Assembly: GCA_022822125.1 (NCBI GenBank)
Contig: JAJECF010000019.1
Location: forward strand, 1 to 33,445
Length of the DNA: 33,445 nucleotides
Reading direction: 5' to 3'
DNA from: Alphaproteobacteria bacterium
GTDB lineage: Bacteria; Pseudomonadota; Alphaproteobacteria; Bin95
Each line of letters starts with the position of its first letter. The first letter of the stretch is position 1. Below the pieces are notes generated by a model that was not told the origin of the DNA, made no database searches, and saw only the letters and a list, made by a program, of their open reading frames with translations. Below, one piece after another: positions 26,292-33,445 of this stretch. The position numbers and the translations under genes are program-made.

Positions 26292-26609
26292 ATGGCTGTG
26301 ACTGCAATCGTTCGCTTCCCGCTCTCCGCCGGCATGACGCGCGAGGCGGCCGCGGCCGCATTCGAGGCGTCGGCCCCGCGTTATCGCGGCATAAGGGGGC
26401 TGGTACGGAAATATTACCTGTTCTCCGAGGAGGCGCGGACGGCCGGCGGCGTTTACCTGTTCGAATCGCGCGAGGACGCAGACCGGCTCTATGACGACGC
26501 CTGGAAGGCCAGCATGCGCGAACGCTACGGCGCCGATCCGTCGATCGAGCTGTTCGAGTCGCCGGTGATCGTGGACAACGATTCGGGCGCGATCTCCGTC
26601 GCCGCCTGA
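26292..26609 (+). CDS. Small monooxygenase-like protein (YdhR-type alpha/beta barrel)
   Basis: The 105-residue protein has the pattern TAIVRFPLSAGMTREAAAAAF with GLVRKYYLFSEE, GGVYLFESREDADRLY and YGADPSIELFESPVIVDN. This matches YdhR-like putative mono-oxygenases of the ABM superfamily. The start follows GAGGAGG closely. Function is unproven for most of these. It and the DUF1330 gene may be a pair, separated by 62 bases. Confidence 0.8.
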   Translation: MAVTAIVRFPLSAGMTREAAAAAFEASAPRYRGIRGLVRKYYLFSEEARTAGGVYLFESREDADRLYDDAWKASMRERYGADPSIELFESPVIVDNDSGAISVAA

Positions 26610-26665
26610 CCCGCGACGCCTCACGTCAGGCGATCGGCTCTTTCCTGCCCTGCCTCTCGTGTCGT

Positions 26666-27283
26666 CTACCGGTCGCCGTAATGGCGGCGCCAGATCGGGC
26701 CGACGACCGGGTGGCGGCGCACCGCATCCCCGATCCGGGCGAGGCGGGGCGTCTCGGCGTCGCCGCGATACCAGAGGCGGAACATGGCGAGGTAGATGTC
26801 CGCCACCGTCATCTCCCCGCCCAGCAGGAAGGGCCCCGCGACATGCGCGTCGATGACCGTCAGCGCCTCGCCCATGCGGCGGATGGCGGCGCTGCGGACC
26901 GCATCCTCTCCTTCGGCGTCGTCGGTATAGCGGAACGGGTAGCCCCGCCGGACCACCGCTTCGTATAGATTGACATTGGCGAAGGCCGTCCAGCGCAGGA
27001 AGGCGGCGTGCGCCGGCGTGCCGGGCGGCGGCGCCAGGCGCTTCTCCGGGAAGGAGAGCGCAAGATGGACCAGGATCGCCGAGGTCTCCGTCATGGCCGA
27101 CCCGTCCGGCAGGACCAGCACCGGCAATTGGCCCCAGGGATTGGTGGCGCGAAAGCTCTCTGGCAAGGGCGTGCCCGGCTTCGACTCCAGTTCGACCAGT
27201 TCGAAAGGCGCCTCCGCCAGCGCCAGCGCCGCCTCGACGACGAAGCCGCCCGAGCCCCGGCGGTTGTAGAGCGTGTAGCCCAC
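26666..27283 (-). CDS. Glutathione S-transferase family protein
   Basis: The 205-residue protein has the thioredoxin-fold N terminus (YTLYNRRGSGGF), the cis-proline loop NPWGQLPVLVLPDGSAMTETSAI split after the proline, and an all-helical C-terminal domain with LLGGEMTVADIYLA. I set the start at the GTG at 27283 because AAGGAGGG lies directly upstream; a GTG at 27298 overlapping the metA stop is an alternative. It is the last gene of the six-gene minus operon. Its substrate is unknown. Confidence 0.88.
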   Translation of the reverse strand: MGYTLYNRRGSGGFVVEAALALAEAPFELVELESKPGTPLPESFRATNPWGQLPVLVLPDGSAMTETSAILVHLALSFPEKRLAPPPGTPAHAAFLRWTAFANVNLYEAVVRRGYPFRYTDDAEGEDAVRSAAIRRMGEALTVIDAHVAGPFLLGGEMTVADIYLAMFRLWYRGDAETPRLARIGDAVRRHPVVGPIWRRHYGDR

Positions 27284-27294
27284 AAATCCCTCCT

Positions 27295-28158
27295 TCACCG
27301 CGCCAGCATGGCGACCCAATTGGCGTAGAAGCGTTCGCCGGCGGCGCGCCAGCGGTCCCCGGGCGGTTCCGCCGGATCGTCGCCGGGATAGTAGTCCCTC
27401 GGCACCGGCACGTCGTCGCGGCGGCCGAGGTCGCGGCGGTATTCGTCGTTGAGCGTCGTTGCTTCGTATTCGAGATGGTTGAGCGCGTGGACATGGCCGA
27501 GCGCCGGTTCGCAGATGGCGCCGACATTGGCCTCGTCATGGTCCAGCAGCAGGTCGAGGCCCGTACCGGCCCGCGCGATGTCCTCCCGGCGGGTCTCGGT
27601 ATGGCGCGAGACCGGCATCGCCACCGGGCTTTCCAGACCGGCCAAGGCGGGGCTTGCGGGCGCGGCGATCCGGTGCTCGAACACGCCGAAGCGCTTCTCC
27701 GCGAGCGTGTGCTTGGGCACGCCGTGATAGCGGTAAAGCGCCGCCTGCGCCGCCCAGCAGAGCGTGAACAGCGGCGTCTTCCGGGCGCGCAGCCCGTCCA
27801 GCAGATGCGCGACCTCCTCCCAGTAATCGACCGCCTCGAAATCGAGCAGCTCGATGGGCGCGCCGGTCAGGATCACGCCGTCCGCCTCTTCCGCCGCCTC
27901 CAGCCCGCCATAGAAGGCGGTCATATGGGCGGGGTCGGCATTCTTGCCCCGGTAGCGCGAGGGCACGGCGAGCGAGAGCGCGATATCCGGGCCGGCGAGG
28001 CCGAGCTTGCGGGCGATCTGGCGCTCGGTCTTCTGCTTTTCCGGCATCAGGTTGACCAGCAGCACGCGCTTCGCCGGGCGGTCGTCGGAGAAGAGCGGCG
28101 CGCCCTCCTCCGCAAGCTCCGCTGCCGCCGGCAATCCTTCTGCGAGCCGAATGGCCAT
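27295..28158 (-). CDS. Homoserine O-acyltransferase, MetA family (probably acetyl-specific)
   Basis: The 287-residue protein commits homoserine to methionine synthesis. The nucleophile is C134 (FTLCWAAQAAL), with H228 and E230 in NHLEYEATTL completing the triad. The specificity residue in TGAPIELLDF is glutamate (E103). In the MetA family glutamate here goes with acetyl-CoA, whereas glycine, as in Escherichia coli, goes with succinyl-CoA. It is therefore predicted to make O-acetylhomoserine despite the usual succinyltransferase name. Its ATG overlaps the stop of the upstream ATPase gene as TGATG. Confidence 0.92.
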   Translation of the reverse strand: MAIRLAEGLPAAAELAEEGAPLFSDDRPAKRVLLVNLMPEKQKTERQIARKLGLAGPDIALSLAVPSRYRGKNADPAHMTAFYGGLEAAEEADGVILTGAPIELLDFEAVDYWEEVAHLLDGLRARKTPLFTLCWAAQAALYRYHGVPKHTLAEKRFGVFEHRIAAPASPALAGLESPVAMPVSRHTETRREDIARAGTGLDLLLDHDEANVGAICEPALGHVHALNHLEYEATTLNDEYRRDLGRRDDVPVPRDYYPGDDPAEPPGDRWRAAGERFYANWVAMLAR

Positions 28159-29063
28159 CAGCCGCCCTTCCTTTCCGCCCGCCGCCGTTCGCAGAGCCCG
28201 ATATAGGCCTCCAGCCGGTCGCCGCCATGCTCCCAGAGCGTGGCGAGGAACCGGTCCGCATCGGGAATGCCGCCCTTCGCGAACACGTCTGCGGTCTCCA
28301 GCGCCAGGCCGTAGCGGGCGAGGCGCTCATAGCGCGGCCGGCGGAAGGCCAGCAGGTCCGGGAAGAGCGGGCGCGCGAATCCGACCGGGTCGATGCCCGC
28401 GCCGTCCTCCGGCATGTCCTCAAGACGCGGCATCAGGAAATCGGGATTGTAGAACAGCGGCTTGGGGTGGGTGCGGGCGCGCTCCTTCAGGGTCTCCTCG
28501 AAGGCGGCGTCGGCGCGGATATAGACGATCAGGCTGTGGCCGGTCAGCCGTTCCAGCACCGGGTCTTCCGGCTTGTCCAGGTCCACCACCTCGCAGAGCG
28601 AGCCGGAGGCGTCGTTGACGAAGCTCTCGCAACCGTAGAGCCGCCAGCCCTTGGCGATGAAGTCCGGCACGTCGAGCATCGACTGTATCTCGGCGTCCCG
28701 GTAAAGCCGCTGGCGGTGGAGGAAGGTCTCCATGTCCAGCCCGCCCGAGGCCGGGTCGCCATACATGCCGAGAAAGGTCGAGACCGGCTCCAGATTGTCC
28801 ACGGAGATGTTGTGCTCGATATAGATCGAGTCGGAGCGCAGCAGGTCGGCGACGAAGCGGTCCGCCATCGACATGATCTTGAACTTGATGTTGTCGAGGA
28901 TGTGCTCGGCCAGGTAGCGCGTGCCGATGCGGTAGTCGGCGGAATAGTGGAACCAGTCGGCCGACCGGCGCAGCGACGTCGAGAGCATCGTCTTGCCGAC
29001 GCCCGACATGCCGAGCAGCGTGATCGCGTGGGGAAGCGCCCGGAAAGCCTCGAAGCCGCGCAT
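28158..29063 (-). CDS. P-loop ATPase/kinase-like protein of unknown function
   Basis: The 301-residue protein starts with an early Walker A GMSGVGKT (18-25), as in kinase-like P-loop proteins. It goes on with RYLAEHILDNIKFKIM, DLLRSDSIYIEHNISV, GWRLYGCESFVNDASGS and VIYIRAD-like segments. No second domain is obvious. It lies three bases after the amidase stop and overlaps metA (TGATG), so it is expressed with it. I recognise it only as a conserved hypothetical; a role in amino-acid or sulfur metabolism is inferred solely from context. Confidence 0.7.
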   Translation of the reverse strand: MRGFEAFRALPHAITLLGMSGVGKTMLSTSLRRSADWFHYSADYRIGTRYLAEHILDNIKFKIMSMADRFVADLLRSDSIYIEHNISVDNLEPVSTFLGMYGDPASGGLDMETFLHRQRLYRDAEIQSMLDVPDFIAKGWRLYGCESFVNDASGSLCEVVDLDKPEDPVLERLTGHSLIVYIRADAAFEETLKERARTHPKPLFYNPDFLMPRLEDMPEDGAGIDPVGFARPLFPDLLAFRRPRYERLARYGLALETADVFAKGGIPDADRFLATLWEHGGDRLEAYIGLCERRRAERKGG

Positions 29064-29066
29064 GGC

Positions 29067-30335
29067 TCACCCGGCCAGGCGCGGATGCAGCCAGGCGGCG
29101 GCCGCGAGCAGGTCGGCGTCGCCGCCCAGCCGGCCGACAAGCTGCACCCCGACCGGCAGGCCCTTTTCGCCGGTGAGCCCCGGCAGGGTAATGCAGGGCG
29201 CGCCGAGCGTCGTCCAGATGCGGTTGCATTCCGGCGAACCGGTCCAGCCAAGCCCTTCCGGCGCCTCACCCGGCGCGGCCGGGGTGATGAGCGCGTCCGC
29301 GCCGTCGAAGACCTTGTCGAAGGCCGCCTGCGCCGCCTCGCGGACGCCGAGCGCCCAGAGATAGCGCTCATGGTCGAGGCCGAGGCCGGTTTCGACGATT
29401 CCGCGGATGGCGTCGCTCATCCGCTCCCGGTGCATGCGGTATTCGTATGCGAGCAGGCGCGCGCCCTCATAGGGCATGATGACATCGTGCGCCGCCGGCA
29501 CCTCGTCGCAGGGCGGCGGCAGCGCCAGGTCGTCCGGCCCGGCGCCGGCGGCCGCGCGCGCCACCTCCATCGCCTCGGCCGAAGCCGGTTCGACGCAATG
29601 CCAGGCCGGGCTCGGGCACATGGCAAAGCGCACCGGGCGCGCCTCGACCCGCGAGATCGGGATGCCCGCCATGGCTTCCACGAAGGCGCCGGCGTCGGCG
29701 ACCGTGCGCGCCATGGAGCCCACCGTGTCCAGCGTCTCGGAGATCGGCTTGACGCCCGCGCGCGGCACCGTGCCGAAGGTGGGCTTGAAGCCGACCGCGC
29801 CGCAATAGGAGGCCGGGCGGACCACGGAGCCTGCGGTCTGCGTGCCGATGGCGACCGGGACCTGCCCGTCGGCGACCCCGGCGGCCGAGCCCTGCGAGGA
29901 GCCGCCGGGCGTATGCGCCGGGTTCGCCGGATTCATGGTCTTGCCCGGATGGCGCATGGCGAATTCGGTCGTGACCGTCTTGCCGAGCACCACCATGCCG
30001 GCGTCGCGCAGCAGCGCCACGGAGGCAGCGTCCCAGGCCGGACGGTTGCCGGGCGTGTAGATCGGCGAGCCGTAGCCGGTCGGCATGTCATGCGTGTCGA
30101 TGATGTCCTTGATGCCGGCCGGCACGCCGTGGAGCGCCGAACGGGGCTCCTCCCGGTCGCGCTGCCGCGCTTCGGCGAGCGCCGCGTCGGCATCGAGATG
30201 TATCCAGGCGCCCACTGCCGCATCGCGCGCCTCGATGCACGCGAGGCAGGATTCGACCAGCGCCTCGGACGTCAGGTCCCCCGCCCGGATGGCGGCGGCG
30301 GCGTCGAGGGCGGAGAGGAGATGGGGAGCGGTCAT
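29067..30335 (-). CDS. Amidase signature family hydrolase
   Basis: The 422-residue protein has the amidase Ser-cisSer-Lys set: K76 in AGIKDIID, S146/S147 in GGSSQGSA and the nucleophile S170 in TQTAGSVVRPAS. It should hydrolyse a carboxamide, or act as a GatA-like or urethane hydrolase, in the cytoplasm. The ATG at 30335 overlaps the stop of the acyl-CoA dehydrogenase as ATGA; upstream in-frame codons belong to that gene. It is shorter than GatA and no gatB or gatC is nearby, which argues against tRNA amidotransferase. Confidence 0.9.
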   Translation of the reverse strand: MTAPHLLSALDAAAAIRAGDLTSEALVESCLACIEARDAAVGAWIHLDADAALAEARQRDREEPRSALHGVPAGIKDIIDTHDMPTGYGSPIYTPGNRPAWDAASVALLRDAGMVVLGKTVTTEFAMRHPGKTMNPANPAHTPGGSSQGSAAGVADGQVPVAIGTQTAGSVVRPASYCGAVGFKPTFGTVPRAGVKPISETLDTVGSMARTVADAGAFVEAMAGIPISRVEARPVRFAMCPSPAWHCVEPASAEAMEVARAAAGAGPDDLALPPPCDEVPAAHDVIMPYEGARLLAYEYRMHRERMSDAIRGIVETGLGLDHERYLWALGVREAAQAAFDKVFDGADALITPAAPGEAPEGLGWTGSPECNRIWTTLGAPCITLPGLTGEKGLPVGVQLVGRLGGDADLLAAAAWLHPRLAG

Positions 30336-31507
30336 GTGAGCCTCGCGAAACTGCGGCCGATGAGTTGGCGGTGGATCTGGTTGGTCCCTTCCCAGATCTG
30401 GGTGATCTTGGCGTCGCGCAGCAGCCGTTCCGCGCGATAATCCCTGATATAGCCGTAACCGCCGTGAAGCTGCACGCACAGATCGGCGGCCTTCATGGCG
30501 AGGTCGGAGGCGGAGAGCTTGGCCATGGACGCCTCGATGCCGATATCGTCGAGCCCTTCGTCCACCAGGCCCGCGACATAGCCGAGCCAGAGCTCCGCTT
30601 GCGCCAGTTCAGTGGCGAGGTCCGCCAGCATGAACTGGATGCCCTGGAAATCCGCGATGCGCCGGCCGGACTGGCGGCGCTGGCCGATATAAGCCACGGC
30701 GTCGCCGAAGGCGGCGCGCGCAACGCCAAGCGCATGGGCAGCGATGGACGGCCTGGACTTGTTGAGCGCGCCGAACAGCACCTTCAGCCCCTCGCCCGGC
30801 CCGAGCACCAGGTTCCCGCGCGGCACGCGCACGCCATCGAAAGCGAGCGCGGCGGTAGAGCTTGCGCGCAGCCCCAGCTTGTCCTCCAGCCGCAGCACCC
30901 GGATGCCGGCGGCTTCTTTCTCCACGACCAGCGCCGTGATCGCCGCGCGCCCGTCCTCGATCTCCGCCCATTTGCCGAACAGCACATAGACATCCGCCAC
31001 ATCGCCATTGGTGATGAAGGTCTTGGCGCCGTCGATGACAATGTCGCCGCCTTCCGGGCGGAAGCGGGTGCGCATGCCTGTCGCATCGGAGCCGGCTTCC
31101 GCCTCGGTGATGCAGAGCGAGGCGAGGCCGCCATCGGCGATGCGCGGCAGGATGCGCGCCTTCAAGTCCTCGCTGCCGAAGTCGATCACCGGCTTGATGG
31201 CGTGGAACACGGTGGACCACACGATGCCGGTCGATGCGCAGGCCCGCGCCATCTCGTGCGCCGCGCGGATATAACAGGCGAAGGAGAGCCCGGCCCCGCC
31301 ATAAGCCTCGGGGATGAACATGCGGTTGAGTTCGAGCTCCCGCATCGCGGCCAGATTGTCCCAGGGAAAGCTCGCGGATGCGTCCAGGGCGGCGGCGGCG
31401 GGCGCGATCGTCCGTTCGGCGAGGCGCTTCACGGCCTGCAGCACCGCCGCTTCCTCGTCCGGCAGCGCACCTTCGAGGCGGACGTTGAGGCGGTCCAGCA
31501 CGGTCAT
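30332..31507 (-). CDS. Acyl-CoA dehydrogenase
   Basis: The 391-residue protein has the FAD and substrate motif SLCITEAEAGSD and the closing signature LHGGYGYIRDYRAERLLRD. The catalytic base is near E373 (IWEGTNQIHRQ). It oxidises an acyl-CoA to the enoyl-CoA and passes electrons to an electron-transfer flavoprotein. Its ATG overlaps the SDR stop (ATGA) and its own stop overlaps the amidase start. The chain length or branching of its substrate is not readable. Confidence 0.93.
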   Translation of the reverse strand: MTVLDRLNVRLEGALPDEEAAVLQAVKRLAERTIAPAAAALDASASFPWDNLAAMRELELNRMFIPEAYGGAGLSFACYIRAAHEMARACASTGIVWSTVFHAIKPVIDFGSEDLKARILPRIADGGLASLCITEAEAGSDATGMRTRFRPEGGDIVIDGAKTFITNGDVADVYVLFGKWAEIEDGRAAITALVVEKEAAGIRVLRLEDKLGLRASSTAALAFDGVRVPRGNLVLGPGEGLKVLFGALNKSRPSIAAHALGVARAAFGDAVAYIGQRRQSGRRIADFQGIQFMLADLATELAQAELWLGYVAGLVDEGLDDIGIEASMAKLSASDLAMKAADLCVQLHGGYGYIRDYRAERLLRDAKITQIWEGTNQIHRQLIGRSFARLT

Positions 31508-32217
31508 TGGTTGATGCTCTGCGCCCCGTCCATCACGATGGTCTCGCCGGTGAGATAGTGGATTTTCTCGGCGAAGAGCAGCGCGACGAAGCGCGCGACC
31601 TCGTCCACGCTGCCGGGCCGGCCGACCGGGATGCGCCGCTCCAGCCAGGCGCGGAAGCGCGGATTGGCCAGGATTTCGGCGTTCATGTCCGTCTCCACAT
31701 AGCCGGGGGCGACGGTATAGACCGAAATATTGTCCCGCGCCCACTCCACGGCGAGGCAGCGCGTGAGGCCGGAGACGGCGGCCTTCGACGCGCAATAGGC
31801 GGTGTTGGCGCGCACGCCGAGGCGCTCCCAGTAGGAGCCGAGATTGACGACGATGCCGCCGCCATTCGCCTTGAGATGCGGATAGGCGGCCTGCGCGGCG
31901 GCGAAGACGGCGGTGGTGTTGACCGCCATGGTGCGCGCGAAATCCTCGACCGGGAAGTCCGCGCTCGGCCCCTGCAGGTGGACGCCGGCATTGTTGACCA
32001 GCCCCTCCAGCCCGCCGAGGTCTCCGGCCGCCGCATCGAGCGCGCGGGTGAGGCCGGCCGCGTCGGTCACGTCCACCGGGTAAGCCGGCAGGTCCAACCC
32101 CTCGGGCCCGCGCCCGGAGCGCGTGAGGCAGGCAACGGCGAAGCCCCGCGCCGCCAGCGCCGCCGCAATGCCCGCGCCGATGCCCCGATTGGCCCCGGTC
32201 ACCGCAATCGCCGCCAT
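31504..32217 (-). CDS. Short-chain dehydrogenase/reductase, first gene of the six-gene operon
   Basis: The 237-residue protein has TGANRGIG (7-14), VNNAG, NLGSYWERLG and the catalytic AYCASKAAV. It ends with YLTGETIVMDGAQSINQ. It resembles FabG-like 3-oxoacyl reductases and other classical SDRs. It begins the run SDR, acyl-CoA dehydrogenase, amidase, P-loop ATPase, metA, GST, whose genes overlap or are spaced by a few bases. The shared promoter should lie in the 204-base divergent region before 32422. Confidence 0.9.
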   Translation of the reverse strand: MAAIAVTGANRGIGAGIAAALAARGFAVACLTRSGRGPEGLDLPAYPVDVTDAAGLTRALDAAAGDLGGLEGLVNNAGVHLQGPSADFPVEDFARTMAVNTTAVFAAAQAAYPHLKANGGGIVVNLGSYWERLGVRANTAYCASKAAVSGLTRCLAVEWARDNISVYTVAPGYVETDMNAEILANPRFRAWLERRIPVGRPGSVDEVARFVALLFAEKIHYLTGETIVMDGAQSINQ

Positions 32218-32349
32218 CGGTCCTCCGTCTGTGCCCGTTCCTCCACCGCCGGCCAGAATGGCACGGATGACGGCCGCCCGTCAGCCTGGGCCTTTTGCTG
32301 CCGATTGCGACAGCTTGAGCGTCCCGGTCCTGCTTGCCGGGTATCTGCT

Positions 32350-32365
32350 GTGATGTTTGCATCAC
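32350..32365. promoter_or_regulatory. Possible operator between the divergent SDR operon and the antitoxin gene
   Basis: GTGATG and CATCAC are inverted around TTTG, about 55 bases before the antitoxin start. The surrounding 50 bases are AT-rich for this genome, as expected for a promoter. It would suit autoregulation by the HTH antitoxin, but the site is short and could be chance. Confidence 0.35.
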
Positions 32366-32421
32366 TTGTTGCATTTGCGGTGTTTGATACCTACTTTTCC
32401 GGCGGATGATGGAGAGGCGCG

Positions 32422-32868
32422 ATGGACGAGAGGACAGCGACAGGAACTCCCAGCGAGCGCGACACGGTCCTGGCGGGTGAAGCAGGCCGCAAACTCACGA
32501 TATGGAGCGACAGTGCAGACCCGGTGCCAGCACGTTTCGGCGGCGCTACCGCAGAGCCCGTGGACATTCCCTTGTCGGCGCTTCGCCTGCTCAAGGAGAT
32601 TCTCGACCAGATGGCGCGCGGAAACGGTGTGACCCTGACACCACTGCATGCCGAACTGACGACGCGACAGGCGGCCGACCTTCTGCAGGTATCGCGAACG
32701 CACCTGGTGCAATTGCTCGACGAAGGCCGCATACCCTGCCGCAAGGTTGGCGCACACCGGCGGGTCCGCGCCCAGGACGTTCTTGTCTATCGCCGCGAGA
32801 CGGAATTCGCGCGCCGCGAGGCGCTGGACGAGCTCACGGCCCTCGACCAAAGCCTCGGCCTCCAATAG
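32422..32868 (+). CDS. Antitoxin with an excisionase-type helix-turn-helix domain
   Basis: The 148-residue protein has an excisionase/MerR-like DNA-binding segment (LTTRQAADLLQVSRTHLVQLL followed by IPCRKVGAHRRV) at about 79-112, and a charged C-terminal tail. Proteins of this type act as antitoxins and autorepressors for PIN toxins. The start follows GAGAGG. The toxin gene follows three bases later. It is intact by length, unlike its toxin. Confidence 0.82.
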   Translation: MDERTATGTPSERDTVLAGEAGRKLTIWSDSADPVPARFGGATAEPVDIPLSALRLLKEILDQMARGNGVTLTPLHAELTTRQAADLLQVSRTHLVQLLDEGRIPCRKVGAHRRVRAQDVLVYRRETEFARREALDELTALDQSLGLQ

Positions 32869-32871
32869 GCG

Positions 32872-33357
32872 ATGCCGCCTCCAACGGCGTTGCTCGACGC
32901 CAATGTTCTTTATCCCGCCGGCCTGCGGGACCTGCTGTTGCGTCTGGCTGACCGGTACCTGTATGCGCCGCTCTGGAGTGCGGACATCCACGAGGAGTGG
33001 ATGCGGAGCCTTCTGGCGGACCGACCGGATATCCCGGCCGGTGTGCTCGAGCGCACCCGTGCGATTATGGACGAGCACTTTCCCGGCGCCGTCGTGACAG
33101 GGTACGCCGTCCTTGCCGCGTCGCTCGACCTGCCGGACCCCGGCGACGCACATGTTCTGGCGGCTGCAATTGAGGGCGGGGCGAGCATCATCGTGACCCG
33201 GAACCTGCGGCATTTCCCGTCCGAACGCCTTGCGCCCCGCCGTTTGACGGCACAGCATCCCGACATCTTCATCGCGGCCCTGTTATACCAACGGCACCGG
33301 GTTGCAACTCACGGGCAAATGCCGCCCGGTTTCCCCGCCTCTCCTCATCCTGAGTAG
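32872..33357 (+). CDS. PIN-domain toxin truncated by a repeat element
   Basis: The reading frame of 161 codons begins as a PIN_3-type toxin with LLDANVLYPAGLRD (D9), SADIHEEW (E41/E42), DPGDAHV (D92) and IVTRNLRHFP (N111). At about residue 137 it enters repeat copy F and the last 24 codons come from the element. Related toxins usually run to about 180-190 residues with a helical C-terminal part, so roughly 45 residues are missing. The acidic core is kept, so activity cannot be ruled out, but normal folding and antitoxin binding are doubtful. Confidence 0.8.
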   Translation: MPPPTALLDANVLYPAGLRDLLLRLADRYLYAPLWSADIHEEWMRSLLADRPDIPAGVLERTRAIMDEHFPGAVVTGYAVLAASLDLPDPGDAHVLAAAIEGGASIIVTRNLRHFPSERLAPRRLTAQHPDIFIAALLYQRHRVATHGQMPPGFPASPHPE

Positions 33358-33445
33358 CGCCCGCCTGCGGGCGCGTATCGAAGGATCGTCCCGCCGGTGG
33401 AACCGCCTCCCTCGATACGCGGCTGGCGCCGCTACTCGGGATGAG
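33285..33445. repeat. MITE-like palindromic repeat, copy F (right edge cut by the window)
   Basis: Copy F begins ATACCAACGGCACCGGG at 33285 inside the PIN toxin reading frame and continues with the family shoulder and stem until the window ends. Its bases 33307-33445 are identical to 1-139. If the two ends are joined, the element is about 344 bp, running to 322, and lies between the PIN gene and the convergent ligase. Confidence 0.9.

Noticed and set aside
28227..30440. A 737-codon plus-strand open frame opposite the ATPase, amidase and dehydrogenase
   Set aside because: Both coding content and overlaps support the minus-strand operon; the long frame reflects codon bias.

Overview
The window is GC-rich and densely coded, and it reads as a chromosomal segment of an alphaproteobacterium. 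The grounds are a TRAP transporter, adenylate-forming ligases, a PheA/TfdB-type flavin hydroxylase paired with a DUF2783 protein, a HyuA-type hydantoinase/oxoprolinase subunit, a bufferin operon and many ATGA/TGATG gene overlaps. Family-level placement (Rhodospirillales-like) is only an impression. There is no rRNA, tRNA, CRISPR array, phage module or replication gene that I can see.

Layout. 1-7.1 kb: acyl-CoA ligase, a GntR/UTRA regulator fragment, a Gfo/Idh/MocA dehydrogenase, a FAD hydroxylase with its DUF2783 partner, and a decayed AAA-type ATPase. 7.2-11.2 kb: sulfatase, SDR and GMC oxidoreductase in one direction. 11.2-16.8 kb: hicAB, an orphan HyuA subunit, a second acyl-CoA ligase, a thioesterase and a secreted cyclophilin. 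17.1-22.3 kb: two small membrane proteins and a dctPQM TRAP operon bracketed by a 222-bp direct duplication of the 3' end of an SDR gene. 22.5-25.1 kb: a bufABC-DoxX bufferin operon, whose family makes a copper-binding modified peptide. 25.1-26.6 kb: a Phd/VapC toxin-antitoxin pair and two small alpha/beta-barrel proteins. 26.7-32.2 kb: a six-gene, tightly overlapping minus-strand operon (SDR, acyl-CoA dehydrogenase, amidase, P-loop ATPase, MetA, GST). 32.4-33.4 kb: an excisionase-type antitoxin with a PIN toxin whose 3' end is lost.

The thread running through the window is a family of MITE-like palindromic repeats, roughly 225-345 bp when complete. They have ATACCAGCGG-type terminal inverted repeats and a modular inner stem. 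The complete copies sit in gaps between convergent genes. One replaces the end of the PIN toxin, another supplies the C terminus of a small membrane protein, and a core fragment lies beside the broken GntR gene.

The first and last 139 bases of the window are identical and lie inside one of these repeats. Either the contig closes on itself or it breaks at a repeat on both sides. Much of the gene content suggests oxidation and CoA activation of carboxylic or aromatic compounds, but no complete pathway can be assigned.
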